Shown one piece after another: positions 28,331 to 37,222 of a stretch of 55,051 nucleotides of DNA. The notes under the pieces were generated by a model. The model saw nothing but the letters and a program-made list of their open reading frames with translations. It had not been told where the DNA came from and made no database searches. This stretch comes from Adhaeribacter aerolatus (GTDB lineage Bacteria > Bacteroidota > Bacteroidia > Cytophagales > Hymenobacteraceae), in NCBI RefSeq assembly GCF_007991635.1, contig NZ_BJYS01000050.1, forward strand, positions 1 to 55,051, given 5' to 3'. Both the position numbers and the translations under genes were made by a program. Each line of letters begins with the position of its first letter. Position 1 is the stretch's first letter.

Positions 28331-28372
28331 ATATACCCCATAAAGCATTCTGGCACACATAAAGGGGTATAT
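28331..28372. promoter_or_regulatory. Inverted GGGGTATAT repeat upstream of the adhesin gene
   Basis: The arms atatacccc (28331-28339) and ggggtatat (28364-28372) are exact inverted copies about 180-220 bp upstream of the adhesin start. A third, partial copy (agggtatatt) is at 28301-28310. This could be an operator for the adhesin operon; no regulator is known. The rest of 28156-28744 is AT-rich, and I see no gene in it. Confidence 0.3.
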
Positions 28373-28744
28373 TTAATCTAACTATTTTGCAATAACCCGC
28401 GATTATTTATATATAAATTAAACTATGTATTTAGGAATAATTTAATTTATAAAATAAAATATCGGTACAGTACACAAAATAATTCAATAACTATAACCAG
28501 GTAAAGTTCAATAAAAATAACTTATAAGCCGAACAAGAAAGGCCAAATCAAACCCGGTTAAAAGTTACTTATATTATATTTTGTAAAGAGAAAGGTGTTT
28601 AGGAATTATAAATTAGCTGGTACCGCTGCCCTTGCGGCGTGTTTTCACCAGCAAGTGGCATAGCTGAAGCATTGAGATTGGCGATGATAACACCACCCTT
28701 GATGCCAAAAATTGCTTAAACTATATTTGAAAAAGAGCTATAAA

Positions 28745-29941
28745 TTATTCTGGTTGAGAACCGGAGAGATTGGCAGAATTACCAGATAAAACTTCTTCGC
28801 CTAAAAACGGCTGAATAAGCGGAGTTAATAACTGTAGGGCATATTTTTTCTTGATTTCCAGGGGCTTACCTTCGGCGTAATCATTAACCAAACCCTGCGG
28901 AAAAACAAGACTGGCGGCAAATTCGCCATATTCTTCAATAACTTTAAGCCGAATTGGCTGCAGGCGGCTTTTACGGCGCTCGGCTTCTTCGCGGGTAACG
29001 AGGTAATCCGGACGACGGGGACGCGGCGGCCTTTCCATTGGTATATTTAAATCGCGGGCTTCTTCCTGGGCCTCCTGGAAAGCTTTCTGAAATAGTTTGT
29101 AATGGGCATGGTCTTTAATGCGCCCCATCAGGCCTTTGGTGTTTTGCCAATCTCGGTAATCGGTGAGCGGCTCTAGCACCAGGTTCACCAGTACTTCGTT
29201 CGGAATAACCGAGCCGGACGGTTTGTTTAATTTTATGGCCAGGCTCTCACGGAAATCATAAAGGTGTTTTAGAATATATAATTCAAAATAAGTCAGGCGA
29301 TCGGCGCCGCGCAATTTCAGATAGCGGTCGGTTTGACCTTTCTGTTCTATTCCTTCCAGCAAACGGCATTCTTCCCATACCCAGTCCAGGCGGTTCAGTA
29401 ACTCCACCTGCGAGAGCAAACGGTCTTTCAGGGCGTGTAAATACACCACATCGGCAGCGGCATAATTTAATTGCTCTTCAAAAAGCGGCCTAATATTCCA
29501 GTTGCTTACCTGGTACGATTTATCTATCTCAATATTAAACAATGCGGCCATCATGTTGGCAAAAGAAGTGCGCCCGTAATTCAGAACTTTAGAAGCAATT
29601 TCGGTATCCAAAATATTGCGAGGCTGGCAACCCAATTTTTTTAGCAGCAAAATATCATTGCTGGCGCTATGGAATATTTTTAACACCGCCGGATCTTGGA
29701 TAATTCTCCAGAGCGGTTTTAAACTGGTTATACCAAAAGGATCAATTAAAAAGCAGGTATCTAAATCGGCTACCTGAATCAGGCAAAGCGTCAGGCCGTA
29801 GGTGTAGCGGTTATCGTCAAATTCCAAATCAAAAGCCAGAGTCGGGGCTTTTTCTAATTTCACTATGGCCTCTTGGAAAGCAGCATCATCAGAAATATAT
29901 TTTACCTCGTACCCATTCAACGGAATTATTGCATCAGCCAT
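28745..29941 (-). CDS. rnd: Ribonuclease D
   Basis: A 398-residue 3'-5' exoribonuclease with a DEDD nuclease domain: D38 and E40 in FDLEFD, D96 in HSASNDILLLKKLG, and Y160/D164 in LNYAAADVVYL. An HRDC domain follows (about residues 205-290, DRLTYFELYILKHLYDFRE, with PNEVLVNLV). The C-terminal 90 residues are variable. It is involved in stable RNA 3' maturation and turnover in the cytoplasm. It is monocistronic, with gaps of several hundred bp on both sides. Confidence 0.92.
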   Translation of the reverse strand: MADAIIPLNGYEVKYISDDAAFQEAIVKLEKAPTLAFDLEFDDNRYTYGLTLCLIQVADLDTCFLIDPFGITSLKPLWRIIQDPAVLKIFHSASNDILLLKKLGCQPRNILDTEIASKVLNYGRTSFANMMAALFNIEIDKSYQVSNWNIRPLFEEQLNYAAADVVYLHALKDRLLSQVELLNRLDWVWEECRLLEGIEQKGQTDRYLKLRGADRLTYFELYILKHLYDFRESLAIKLNKPSGSVIPNEVLVNLVLEPLTDYRDWQNTKGLMGRIKDHAHYKLFQKAFQEAQEEARDLNIPMERPPRPRRPDYLVTREEAERRKSRLQPIRLKVIEEYGEFAASLVFPQGLVNDYAEGKPLEIKKKYALQLLTPLIQPFLGEEVLSGNSANLSGSQPE

Positions 29942-30062
29942 GTACTATTCGCTTATTTTATCAAAATTAAATAATCTGCTTTACATTAATAGTATACAAG
30001 CTAACAAACCATTATTTCCTTTGTTTTAGTCCGGATTTAATTTGGCTAATTAAATATATTTA

Positions 30063-30225
30063 AGAGCATGTTTAAAATTTGTTCTTTGGGCTGCAAAGGC
30101 TTGCTATTGGAACCTGACTTCGCCTATTTTTCGGGACGTAGCGCTGCTATGCCCCTCAAAATGAGTCTCGCCAGAACGTAATTCCTATCCTTTTCGCTCT
30201 CAAAAACAAAATTTAAACAAGCTCT
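30063..30225. mobile_element. MITE-like element with terminal inverted repeats
   Basis: About 163 bp bounded by imperfect inverted repeats of about 26 nt. The left end is agagcatgtttaaaatttg, and the right end reads agagcttgtttaaattttg on the complement. Inner segments (acctgacttcgcc against its near complement around 30160-30180) extend the symmetry, so the whole can fold into one long hairpin. It has no ORF and is in the gap between rnd and tesA. A non-autonomous repeat or structured palindromic element is likely. Confidence 0.5.
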
Positions 30226-30381
30226 AAATAGAATAATGCTTCGCCGAATCAGGAATTAAAATCATCATCAATCCGAATTACAATATTTTATCTGATGGAT
30301 ATGTTTTCTGAAAAAATACTGGAGCAATAGCTTGGCTTAATCTGCTGGTCAGTTCATATAAATTTCTATGGAGATCAACTT

Positions 30382-31065
30382 CTATAATACTTCTTCAAGC
30401 ACTTCCCAAACGTTTTTGGCCAGTATGCGGTGGCCCTTTTCGGTCGGATGAATGCCGTCGCCCTGGTTTAGCTCACGCATCCCGCCTACCCCTTCGAGCA
30501 GGAAAGGCACAAAAGCCATATTATTTTTTTCTGCTATCTGCCGGAATATTAACCTAAACTCCGCCGCGTACTTGCCTCCCATATTGGGCGGAATTTCCAT
30601 ACCGGCCAGCACCAGTTTTACATCCGGATATTTGGCTTTTACTTTATCCACGATAATCTGCAAATTACGGGCTGTTTCGGTAACCGGTATGCCGCGCAAA
30701 CCGTCGTTCGCCCCCAGTTCCAGCACAAATACATCTATTTTTTGGCGCAACAGCCAATCTATCCGGTTTTTGCCGCCAGCGGTAGTTTCGCCGCTCAGTC
30801 CCGCATTTATAACTTTATAGAGCAAATTTAACGAATCTATTTTCTGCTGAATTAATGCCGGAAAGGCTTCGGACGGATCTAAGCCATAACCGGCGGTCAG
30901 GCTGTTGCCGAAGAACAAAATGGTCTTCATTTCTGCTATTTTATTTTCTTCCACTATTTTTTCTGCAGCTGTTGTAGTTTCCTGCGCTTGATTTTTACTA
31001 TCGGAATTACAGCCAGCCAGCACCAGTACGGAAAACAGCCACGCGTATATAATATTTTTAAGCAT
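30382..31065 (-). CDS. tesA: TesA-like SGNH/GDSL esterase lipoprotein
   Basis: 227 residues with an N-terminal lipoprotein signal (VLVLAGC, Cys19). The SGNH hydrolase blocks are all present: nucleophile S55 in FFGNSLTAG, the block II Gly in NAGLSGET, N120 in LGANDG, and D203/H206 in DGIHP. It belongs to the multifunctional esterase/thioesterase/lysophospholipase I family and is probably membrane-anchored in the periplasm. It is divergent from ybbA-ybbP with about 170 bp between the starts, a neighbourhood conserved from E. coli. Esterase activity is expected; the natural substrate is unknown. Confidence 0.9.
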   Translation of the reverse strand: MLKNIIYAWLFSVLVLAGCNSDSKNQAQETTTAAEKIVEENKIAEMKTILFFGNSLTAGYGLDPSEAFPALIQQKIDSLNLLYKVINAGLSGETTAGGKNRIDWLLRQKIDVFVLELGANDGLRGIPVTETARNLQIIVDKVKAKYPDVKLVLAGMEIPPNMGGKYAAEFRLIFRQIAEKNNMAFVPFLLEGVGGMRELNQGDGIHPTEKGHRILAKNVWEVLEEVL

Positions 31066-31233
31066 AAAATTTATTTTACCTGATTATTATAAAACCAGCG
31101 TTTATTTAAACAAGGTAGCGGGGTTAAGGGTTTAGATATTAAAATAATTTTCGTACTTAAGAGTTTATTATAGTAATAAAACAACATCCGGGAGGCAATA
31201 TATTCAAAAGCGCCTTCATAACCCAAAAGCAAA

Positions 31234-31947
31234 GTGGCGACAATATTAGATATCCGGAACCTGGGCAAAACCTACCGGAGCGGCGGCAAAGAACTGGCCG
31301 TATTAACCGATATAAATTTTTCGATTGAAGAAGGCGCGGCCGTTTCTATTGTAGGGCCATCGGGCAGCGGCAAAACTACTTTATTAGGCCTTTGTGCCGG
31401 CTTGGATCGGGCGTCTTCCGGTTCGGTAGAACTAAATAACATCCGGCTCGATGACCTCAGCGAAGACCAGCGGGCTCAGGTGCGCAACCGGTACGTGGGT
31501 TTTATTTTCCAGAATTTTCAGCTATTACCTACGCTTACGGCCCTCGAAAATGTAATGGTACCGTTAGAACTACGCGGCGAGAAAAATATTAAAAACCAGG
31601 CCTTGGACTTACTCGATAAAGTTGGCTTGGCGCACCGGCACCACCATTACCCGGCCCAACTTTCGGGCGGCGAGCAGCAACGGGTATCGCTGGCACGGGC
31701 TTTCTCTAACCGACCCAAAATATTATTTGCCGATGAACCTACCGGTAACCTGGATGCCGAAACCAGCGACAAAGTAGAGAAATTATTATTTGATCTGAAC
31801 CAGGATGCCGGCACTACCTTGGTATTGGTAACCCACAACCTTGATTTAGCAGCCAAGACCCAACGCATTATCCGGATTAAAGGCGGCCACATTGCTTCCG
31901 ACGAATTGGTTAACAGTGATCAGTTGGCAGGGAACAGTTATCAGTGA
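31234..31947 (+). CDS. ybbA: ABC transporter ATPase, YbbA family
   Basis: A 237-residue ATPase starting at a GTG (MATILDIRNLGKTYR). Walker A GPSGSGKTT, Q-loop FQNFQLLP, signature LSGGEQQRVSLARAF, Walker B ILFADEPTGNLD and H-loop VTHN are all intact. It is close to LolD/MacB-type ATPases and works with the FtsX-like permease encoded next. Its last about 12 codons (VNSDQLAGNSYQ) are encoded by a heptamer repeat array, so the C-terminal tail is repeat-derived and differs from the family. Confidence 0.92.
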   Translation: MATILDIRNLGKTYRSGGKELAVLTDINFSIEEGAAVSIVGPSGSGKTTLLGLCAGLDRASSGSVELNNIRLDDLSEDQRAQVRNRYVGFIFQNFQLLPTLTALENVMVPLELRGEKNIKNQALDLLDKVGLAHRHHHYPAQLSGGEQQRVSLARAFSNRPKILFADEPTGNLDAETSDKVEKLLFDLNQDAGTTLVLVTHNLDLAAKTQRIIRIKGGHIASDELVNSDQLAGNSYQ

Positions 31948-31981
31948 TCAGGAAACAGTAATCAGTTAACAGTAAACAGGA
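31912..31981. repeat. Heptamer array spanning the ybbA stop
   Basis: Ten consecutive 7-mers of consensus AWCAGTN can be read from 31912: AACAGTG, ATCAGTT, GGCAGGG, AACAGTT, ATCAGTG, ATCAGGA, AACAGTA, ATCAGTT, AACAGTA, AACAGGA. It begins within the last codons of ybbA and continues into the spacer. Confidence 0.7.
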
Positions 31982-32038
31982 AAGAGTTAGTTAGCTCCAG
32001 GAACATCTATCAATTAGAAATTAACCACCAGAGATTCT

Positions 32039-32073
32039 CGAATAACGAACTACGAGGAACGAATAACGAAACC
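32039..32073. repeat. Heptamer array before ybbP
   Basis: Seven-base units of type GAAyAAC run up to the start codon: GAATAAC, GAACTAC, GAGGAAC, GAATAAC, GAAACC. The same motif (GAACAAC) occurs inside thrC at 48.3 kb. Confidence 0.55.
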
Positions 32074-34635
32074 ATGGACATTGACCGGACTATTTTTAAG
32101 ACACCTTTAAACTTGCCCTGGCTGCTAAAAATGGCTTGGCGCGATAGCCGGCGAAACCGTTCGCGCTTGTTTTTATTTGTGTCGTCTATTATTCTGGGTA
32201 TTGCGGCCTTGGTGGCCATTTATTCGTTTGGCTACAACCTGCGCGACGATATAGATAATCAGGCTAAAACTTTACTTGGAGCCGATTTGGTTATTTCGAG
32301 CAACCAGGTTCCAGCCCCGGCTTTGCAAAAAATGATTGATTCGTTAGGCACTACTCGCTCGCAGGAACGGAGTTTTGCTTCGATGATTTATTTCATTAAA
32401 AATCAGGGTACCCGTTTGGTACAGGTTAAAGCGTTAGCGGGCGCTTATCCGTATTACGGGGCTCTCGAAACCACCCCCACCAGTGCTAACCAGAATTTCC
32501 GGAACAGCCGGAAAGCCCTGGTAGATAAAACCTTGATGTTGCAGTTTAATGCCCACGTGGGCGATTCTATCAGAATAGGAAATTTATCTTTTGCCATTGC
32601 CGGCATATTAAACAAAGCGCCGGGCCAAACTGGCCTTACGAGTACCGTGGCGCCGGCTGTTTATATTCCGCTGCAATATTTAGAGCAAACCGGCTTGGTG
32701 CAAAAAGGCAGCCGCGTTAACTACCGGTATTATTATAAGTTTGACGAAGGCGTTGATGCTGAAAAACTATCCAAAGCCATAGAACCTCGCCTGGATAAAG
32801 AAGGCCTTAACCAAGATACCATTGCCTCTACTAAAGAAAATACCGGCCGTTCCTTCGCTGATTTAACCCGCTTTTTAACTTTAGTAGCTTTTATTGCTTT
32901 GCTGTTGGGCTGTATTGGTGTGGCCAGTGCCATTCATATTTACATGCGCGAAAAAGTAGCCAGCATAGCCGTTTTACGCTGCCTGGGCATTAAGGCCAAA
33001 CAAGCTTTCCTGATTTATTTAATCCAGATTGTGGGCATCGGCTTATTAGGTTCGCTCATTGGGGCGGCTTTGGGCACCCTGGTGCAAAGGGCTCTACCCG
33101 CCGTACTCGGCGATTTTCTACCCATTGAAATTACCATGGCTACTTCGTGGGCCGCCATTGGACAAGGCGTTGCTTTAGGGGTAATTATTTCTTTGCTTTT
33201 TGCCTTGTTGCCTTTGGTTTCGGTCCGGAATATTTCACCGCTGAACACGCTGCGGCTTTCTTTAGAAGAAGTAAATTTTCGCCGCGATCCGCTGCAATGG
33301 CTGGTGTACGGCCTCATTATTTTGTTTGTCTTAAGCTTTAGCTTGCTGCAAATGGAAAACTGGCGCCAGGCGGTATATTTTACCGGTGGCGTATTATTGG
33401 GTTTTGCGGTACTTACCGCCGTAGCCTACGGTTTAATGTGGCTGATGCGCCGGTCTATTCCCAATTCCTGGGGCTATCTGTGGCGGCAGGGTTTTGCTAA
33501 TTTATACCGGCCCAATAATCAAACTTTAATTTTATTGGTCTCTATCGGCTTAGGCACCGCTTTTATTTCTACGCTTTATTTTGTGCAGGGCATCTTGATA
33601 GATAGGGTTAGTTTATCGGCGAGCGGCAACCAGCCTAACATGGTTTTGTTTGATATTCAGACGAACCAACGCGATCAGGTAGCCAAAATGGCCCAACAAA
33701 ACAACTTACCTTTGCTACAGCAGGTGCCCATTGTAACCATGCGCCTGGAAGAAATAAATGGCCGCACCGGCGTAGAAATAAAAGCAGACAGCACCGCTGA
33801 AATAAGGCCTTGGGTTTTCAATCGGGAATACCGGGTTACTTACCGTGATACACTAGTAGATTCAGAAAAAATTATCGAAGGTAAATGGCGTGGCACGGTT
33901 AACTCACCCAACGACACCATCTATATTTCGGTAGCCGAAAATTACGCTGATAATTTGAATGCTAAAATTGGTGACAGACTACTGTTTAATGTGCAGGGAG
34001 CCTTAATACCCACAGTTATAGGCAGTTTCCGGAAAGTAGATTGGAACCGGGTGCAAACCAATTTCCTGGTGGTTTTCCCGAAAGGTGTTTTGGAAGAAGC
34101 ACCACAATTTCACGTGCTGGTAACCCGCGTACCATCCAACCAGGTCTCAGCCCGTTTTCAGCAGGCGTTGGTACGCACCTTTCCCAATGTTTCGGTAATT
34201 GACCTGGCACTTATTTTAGCTACGCTCGATGAAATATTAGGTAAAATCGCCTTTGTTATTAAGTTTATGGCCGCTTTCTGCATCAGCACGGGTTTGGTCG
34301 TACTTATTGCTTCGGTGCTCATCAGCAAGTACCAGCGTATTCAGGAAAGCGTACTCCTGCGTACCTTAGGCGCCAACCGGCGGCAAATCCTGACCATAAC
34401 CGCGCTGGAATATTTCTTCTTGGGTGCCTTAGCTGCTGCTACCGGCATTTTATTATCGGTGGCTGCTAGTTGGGCCTTAGCCAGGTTCAGCTTTGAAGCG
34501 CCTTTTAACCCGTCTTTAGGACCACCACTGGCTGTATTTGCCATTGTTTCTTTACTTACAGTAGCCATTGGCTTGTTAAACAGCCGCAGCGTATTAATTA
34601 AATCGCCGCTGGAAATTCTGCGCACCGAAGTATAA
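32074..34635 (+). CDS. ybbP: FtsX-like ABC transporter permease, YbbP family
   Basis: An 853-residue inner-membrane permease that starts with a short cytoplasmic segment (LKMAWRDSRRNRSRLF), a transmembrane helix (LFVSSIILGIAALVAIY) and a large periplasmic domain. Two blocks of FtsX-type helices follow, at about 265-380 (FLTLVAFIALLLGCIGVASAIHIY) and at the C-terminus (about 720-850, FVIKFMAAFCISTGLVVLIASV). Each is followed by the FtsX LRTLGANRRQI/LRCLGIKAKQA pattern. It pairs with the YbbA ATPase upstream. The family is probably a MacB/LolCDE-like mechanotransmitting system, not a classical importer; its substrate is unknown. Confidence 0.9.
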   Translation: MDIDRTIFKTPLNLPWLLKMAWRDSRRNRSRLFLFVSSIILGIAALVAIYSFGYNLRDDIDNQAKTLLGADLVISSNQVPAPALQKMIDSLGTTRSQERSFASMIYFIKNQGTRLVQVKALAGAYPYYGALETTPTSANQNFRNSRKALVDKTLMLQFNAHVGDSIRIGNLSFAIAGILNKAPGQTGLTSTVAPAVYIPLQYLEQTGLVQKGSRVNYRYYYKFDEGVDAEKLSKAIEPRLDKEGLNQDTIASTKENTGRSFADLTRFLTLVAFIALLLGCIGVASAIHIYMREKVASIAVLRCLGIKAKQAFLIYLIQIVGIGLLGSLIGAALGTLVQRALPAVLGDFLPIEITMATSWAAIGQGVALGVIISLLFALLPLVSVRNISPLNTLRLSLEEVNFRRDPLQWLVYGLIILFVLSFSLLQMENWRQAVYFTGGVLLGFAVLTAVAYGLMWLMRRSIPNSWGYLWRQGFANLYRPNNQTLILLVSIGLGTAFISTLYFVQGILIDRVSLSASGNQPNMVLFDIQTNQRDQVAKMAQQNNLPLLQQVPIVTMRLEEINGRTGVEIKADSTAEIRPWVFNREYRVTYRDTLVDSEKIIEGKWRGTVNSPNDTIYISVAENYADNLNAKIGDRLLFNVQGALIPTVIGSFRKVDWNRVQTNFLVVFPKGVLEEAPQFHVLVTRVPSNQVSARFQQALVRTFPNVSVIDLALILATLDEILGKIAFVIKFMAAFCISTGLVVLIASVLISKYQRIQESVLLRTLGANRRQILTITALEYFFLGALAAATGILLSVAASWALARFSFEAPFNPSLGPPLAVFAIVSLLTVAIGLLNSRSVLIKSPLEILRTEV

Positions 34636-34767
34636 ACTAAAACTGCTAAAAAATTTGAAGCTTTTATCTAGCTCCAATTTGCAAACCATAACCCAAATTA
34701 ACTGGCAGGCATATTAGCTTGTGCCTGTTTAATATTACCAATTAATTTAGGATTGCAGCTTAGCTTA

Positions 34768-35133
34768 TTATAAAAACAAGGTGTTTATTTCGGATAAAAG
34801 TTCATTAGAATTGAATGGCTTAGACATGTATGAGTTTGCCCCCAGCAACATACATTTTGCAGCTTCGCTTAAATCGGATTTACAGGAAACAACTATAATA
34901 GGAATATTGCTTTTGGCACCCATTTTAGAACGAATATAGGTAGTGGTTTCATACCCATTCATTATTGGCATTTCTATATCCATTAGTACCAAATCATATT
35001 CGTTCTGAATTAATTTATTTATTGCTGCTTGTCCATCTTCGGCAATATCTAAGTCAAACCCAAAATCAGTTGTAACTTTTGCTACCAAACTCTGGTTAAA
35101 TTTATCGTCCTCTGCCAACAGAATTTTAAACAT
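34768..35133 (-). CDS. Single-domain response regulator receiver
   Basis: A 121-residue CheY-like receiver without an output domain. The acidic pocket is E8-D9-D10, the phosphoacceptor is D52 (LVLMDIEMPIMNG), the switch Ser is near residue 83 and the conserved Lys is K105 (SKPF). It probably works as a phosphotransfer or diffusible switch with a histidine kinase encoded elsewhere; hybrid kinases often use such receivers. It is alone on the minus strand and converges on ybbP. Confidence 0.9.
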   Translation of the reverse strand: MFKILLAEDDKFNQSLVAKVTTDFGFDLDIAEDGQAAINKLIQNEYDLVLMDIEMPIMNGYETTTYIRSKMGAKSNIPIIVVSCKSDLSEAAKCMLLGANSYMSKPFNSNELLSEINTLFL

Positions 35134-35723
35134 ATTCCTTTAATCGTTATTAGTTGTTTTAACTGGTTTAAAGGTAAATATTAAATTTTAACTATATGCA
35201 ATTTTATTAAAAAATTACAATAACTACTTTGTTAAGGATTATAAATACATTTTTTACTTTTTCAATACCGAATCATTACATTTAATAACAGCTTATACAA
35301 TTTGTACAAATAATAAATCTAACATAGTTATCATTATACGCTTATACAGCTTTAATCAAGCATATTTTATTATTTTATTGTAGAAGCTATATATACTTAT
35401 TGATATTTTAAATCATAACACAATTATTTACCAATATAACATTTTCCATTTTATAGACATTAATTCTAGTTTTTGAAATTTACACACATTAACATATTTA
35501 CATTATACTAAGACTTACTAAATAATTCCAGAGGGTGTAGTTGAATAACAACTAACTGAAAATGGCGGGTTAAACTAATACCGTGTAAAGCAATTAGCGG
35601 CTATACCAGAACCTACTAGTTTTAGTACATCAATAATGCAGACAGCATAATCCTTAAACTTTTCGGGTGGACACTTCTATAGCCATAAAGAATATTGTCT
35701 CTATTAATTTAAAATAACAAAAA
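35134..35723. other. AT-rich gap without a recognised gene
   Basis: About 590 bp upstream of the receiver gene and downstream of the ilv terminator. It is strongly AT-rich with no open frame that resembles a protein. The receiver promoter must lie near 35140-35250, but I cannot point to a convincing motif. Confidence 0.5.
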
Positions 35724-35752
35724 AGCCCAACGTTTAAAATTAACGCTGGGCT
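35724..35752 (-). terminator. Terminator of the ilv operon
   Basis: An 11-nt stem (agcccaacgtt, with one mismatch) around a 7-nt loop lies about 100 bp past the ilvA stop on the minus strand. A plus-strand A-run at 35715-35724 supplies the U-tail in the transcript. Confidence 0.7.
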
Positions 35753-35852
35753 AATAGAATATTATTAATTATTCTAATCTTTTATGGAGACCAAAGCTGG
35801 CAGTTAAAAAGCGCTAGCCAGCTAGCCAAATCTAAAATTTTAGATTCGGTAC

Positions 35853-37127
35853 TTAAATAATAAAGTGATAAAACTCTGGGCGGTCGTTAATGTATTCGCA
35901 ATTAAAGTTACGATCGGCCATTCGCTTTACCAATGCTTGGAAATCGTCGCGGTTTTTTAGTTCTATGCCTACCAAGGCCGGGCCTTTTTCGCGGCTGTTT
36001 TTCTTGGTGTACTCAAAATGGGTTATATCGTCGGTAGGTCCCAAAATATCGTTTACGAACTCCTTTAAGGCACCGGCGCGTTGCGGGAAGTTTACGATAA
36101 AATAATGCTTCAGGCCTTCGTACAGCAACGAGCGCTCTTTAATTTCTTCGGTACGCGTAATATCGTTGTTGCCGCCGCTTACCACGCACACCACGTTTTT
36201 GCCTTTTATTTCGTCTTTAAAGAAGTCTAAAGCCGCAATAGATAAAGCACCAGCCGGTTCGGCCACAATGGCTTCTTCGTTGTAAAGCTGCAAAATGGTG
36301 GTACAGATTTTACCTTCGGGTATGGTTAGCATATCGTCCAGGTTTTCGCGGCAAATTTGGAAGGTTAAATCCCCTACCGATTTTACCGCCGCTCCATCTA
36401 CAAACTTATCGATCTGGTCGAGGGTTACTTTCTGGCCGGCTTCCAGCGATTTTTTCATGGAAGGCGCACCAGCCGGCTCCACCCCCACAACTTTGGTTTC
36501 AGGGCTCATCGCTTTAAAATAAGTAGAAACGCCGGCAGCCAGACCGCCACCGCCAACTGGTACAATTAGTAAATCTACCGGCCCTTTCATGTCTTCCAGA
36601 ATCTCTACGCCCACAGTGCCTTGCCCTTCAATTCCTTTGGGGTTATCGAAAGGATGAATGAACGCCATTTGATGCTGCTCTGAGAACTTAAGCGCTTCGT
36701 AATAACAATCATCAAAAGTATCGCCCACCAGTACTACCTCAGCGTGTTCGCGGCCAAATAATTGTACTTGTTTAATTTTTTGGTTGGGTGTGGTGATTGG
36801 CATAAAAATATGCCCCTTAATACCCATATAGTGGCACGAATAAGCTACGCCCTGGGCATGATTACCGGCACTGGCACAGACTACACCATTTTGTAACTGG
36901 TCCGCAGTCAGGCTTTTCATTATATTATAGGCACCGCGTAATTTATAAGAACGTACTACCTGTAAATCTTCCCGCTTCAGGTAAATATTTGCTTCGTACC
37001 GCTCCGATAAATTCATACTCCGGATAAGTGGCGTACGCACCACTACTTCCTTTAATCTTTCTTCGGCAGCTTGTATGCCCGCTACACTTACTTTATCTTT
37101 TACAGCTGCCTGCACTACTTCTGACAT
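35853..37127 (-). CDS. ilvA: Threonine dehydratase (threonine ammonia-lyase), biosynthetic
   Basis: A 424-residue PLP enzyme making 2-oxobutanoate from threonine, the first committed step of isoleucine synthesis. K62 in SYKLRGA forms the Schiff base. The phosphate-binding glycine loop is VGGGG (PVGGGGLAAG) and the Ser-rich SGNHAQGVA motif is present (SAGNHAQGVAYS). The C-terminal about 85 residues form one ACT-like regulatory domain (LKEFVNDILGPTDDIT), compared with two in E. coli IlvA, resembling the shorter Gram-positive type. It is the last gene of the ilv operon, 95 bp behind ilvC. Confidence 0.93.
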   Translation of the reverse strand: MSEVVQAAVKDKVSVAGIQAAEERLKEVVVRTPLIRSMNLSERYEANIYLKREDLQVVRSYKLRGAYNIMKSLTADQLQNGVVCASAGNHAQGVAYSCHYMGIKGHIFMPITTPNQKIKQVQLFGREHAEVVLVGDTFDDCYYEALKFSEQHQMAFIHPFDNPKGIEGQGTVGVEILEDMKGPVDLLIVPVGGGGLAAGVSTYFKAMSPETKVVGVEPAGAPSMKKSLEAGQKVTLDQIDKFVDGAAVKSVGDLTFQICRENLDDMLTIPEGKICTTILQLYNEEAIVAEPAGALSIAALDFFKDEIKGKNVVCVVSGGNNDITRTEEIKERSLLYEGLKHYFIVNFPQRAGALKEFVNDILGPTDDITHFEYTKKNSREKGPALVGIELKNRDDFQALVKRMADRNFNCEYINDRPEFYHFII

Positions 37128-37222
37128 TTGATTATCTTTTTAAATAAACTAAAAGACCACCGCAACAGAATAGGGTTTCATTCTTCTGTTACTGTGGCCT
37201 CATAGCTTTAAACTTTATATTA

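Noticed and set aside
35134-35723. Possible small RNA or gene in the gap upstream of the receiver gene
   Set aside because: There is no open frame with protein-like composition and no stable hairpin other than the ilv terminator. I cannot support a feature.
37155-37199. Imperfect hairpin in the ilvC-ilvA spacer as a terminator
   Set aside because: The 16-nt arms have three mismatches and no U-tail, and ilvA belongs functionally to the operon. It may be a processing site but the evidence is thin.
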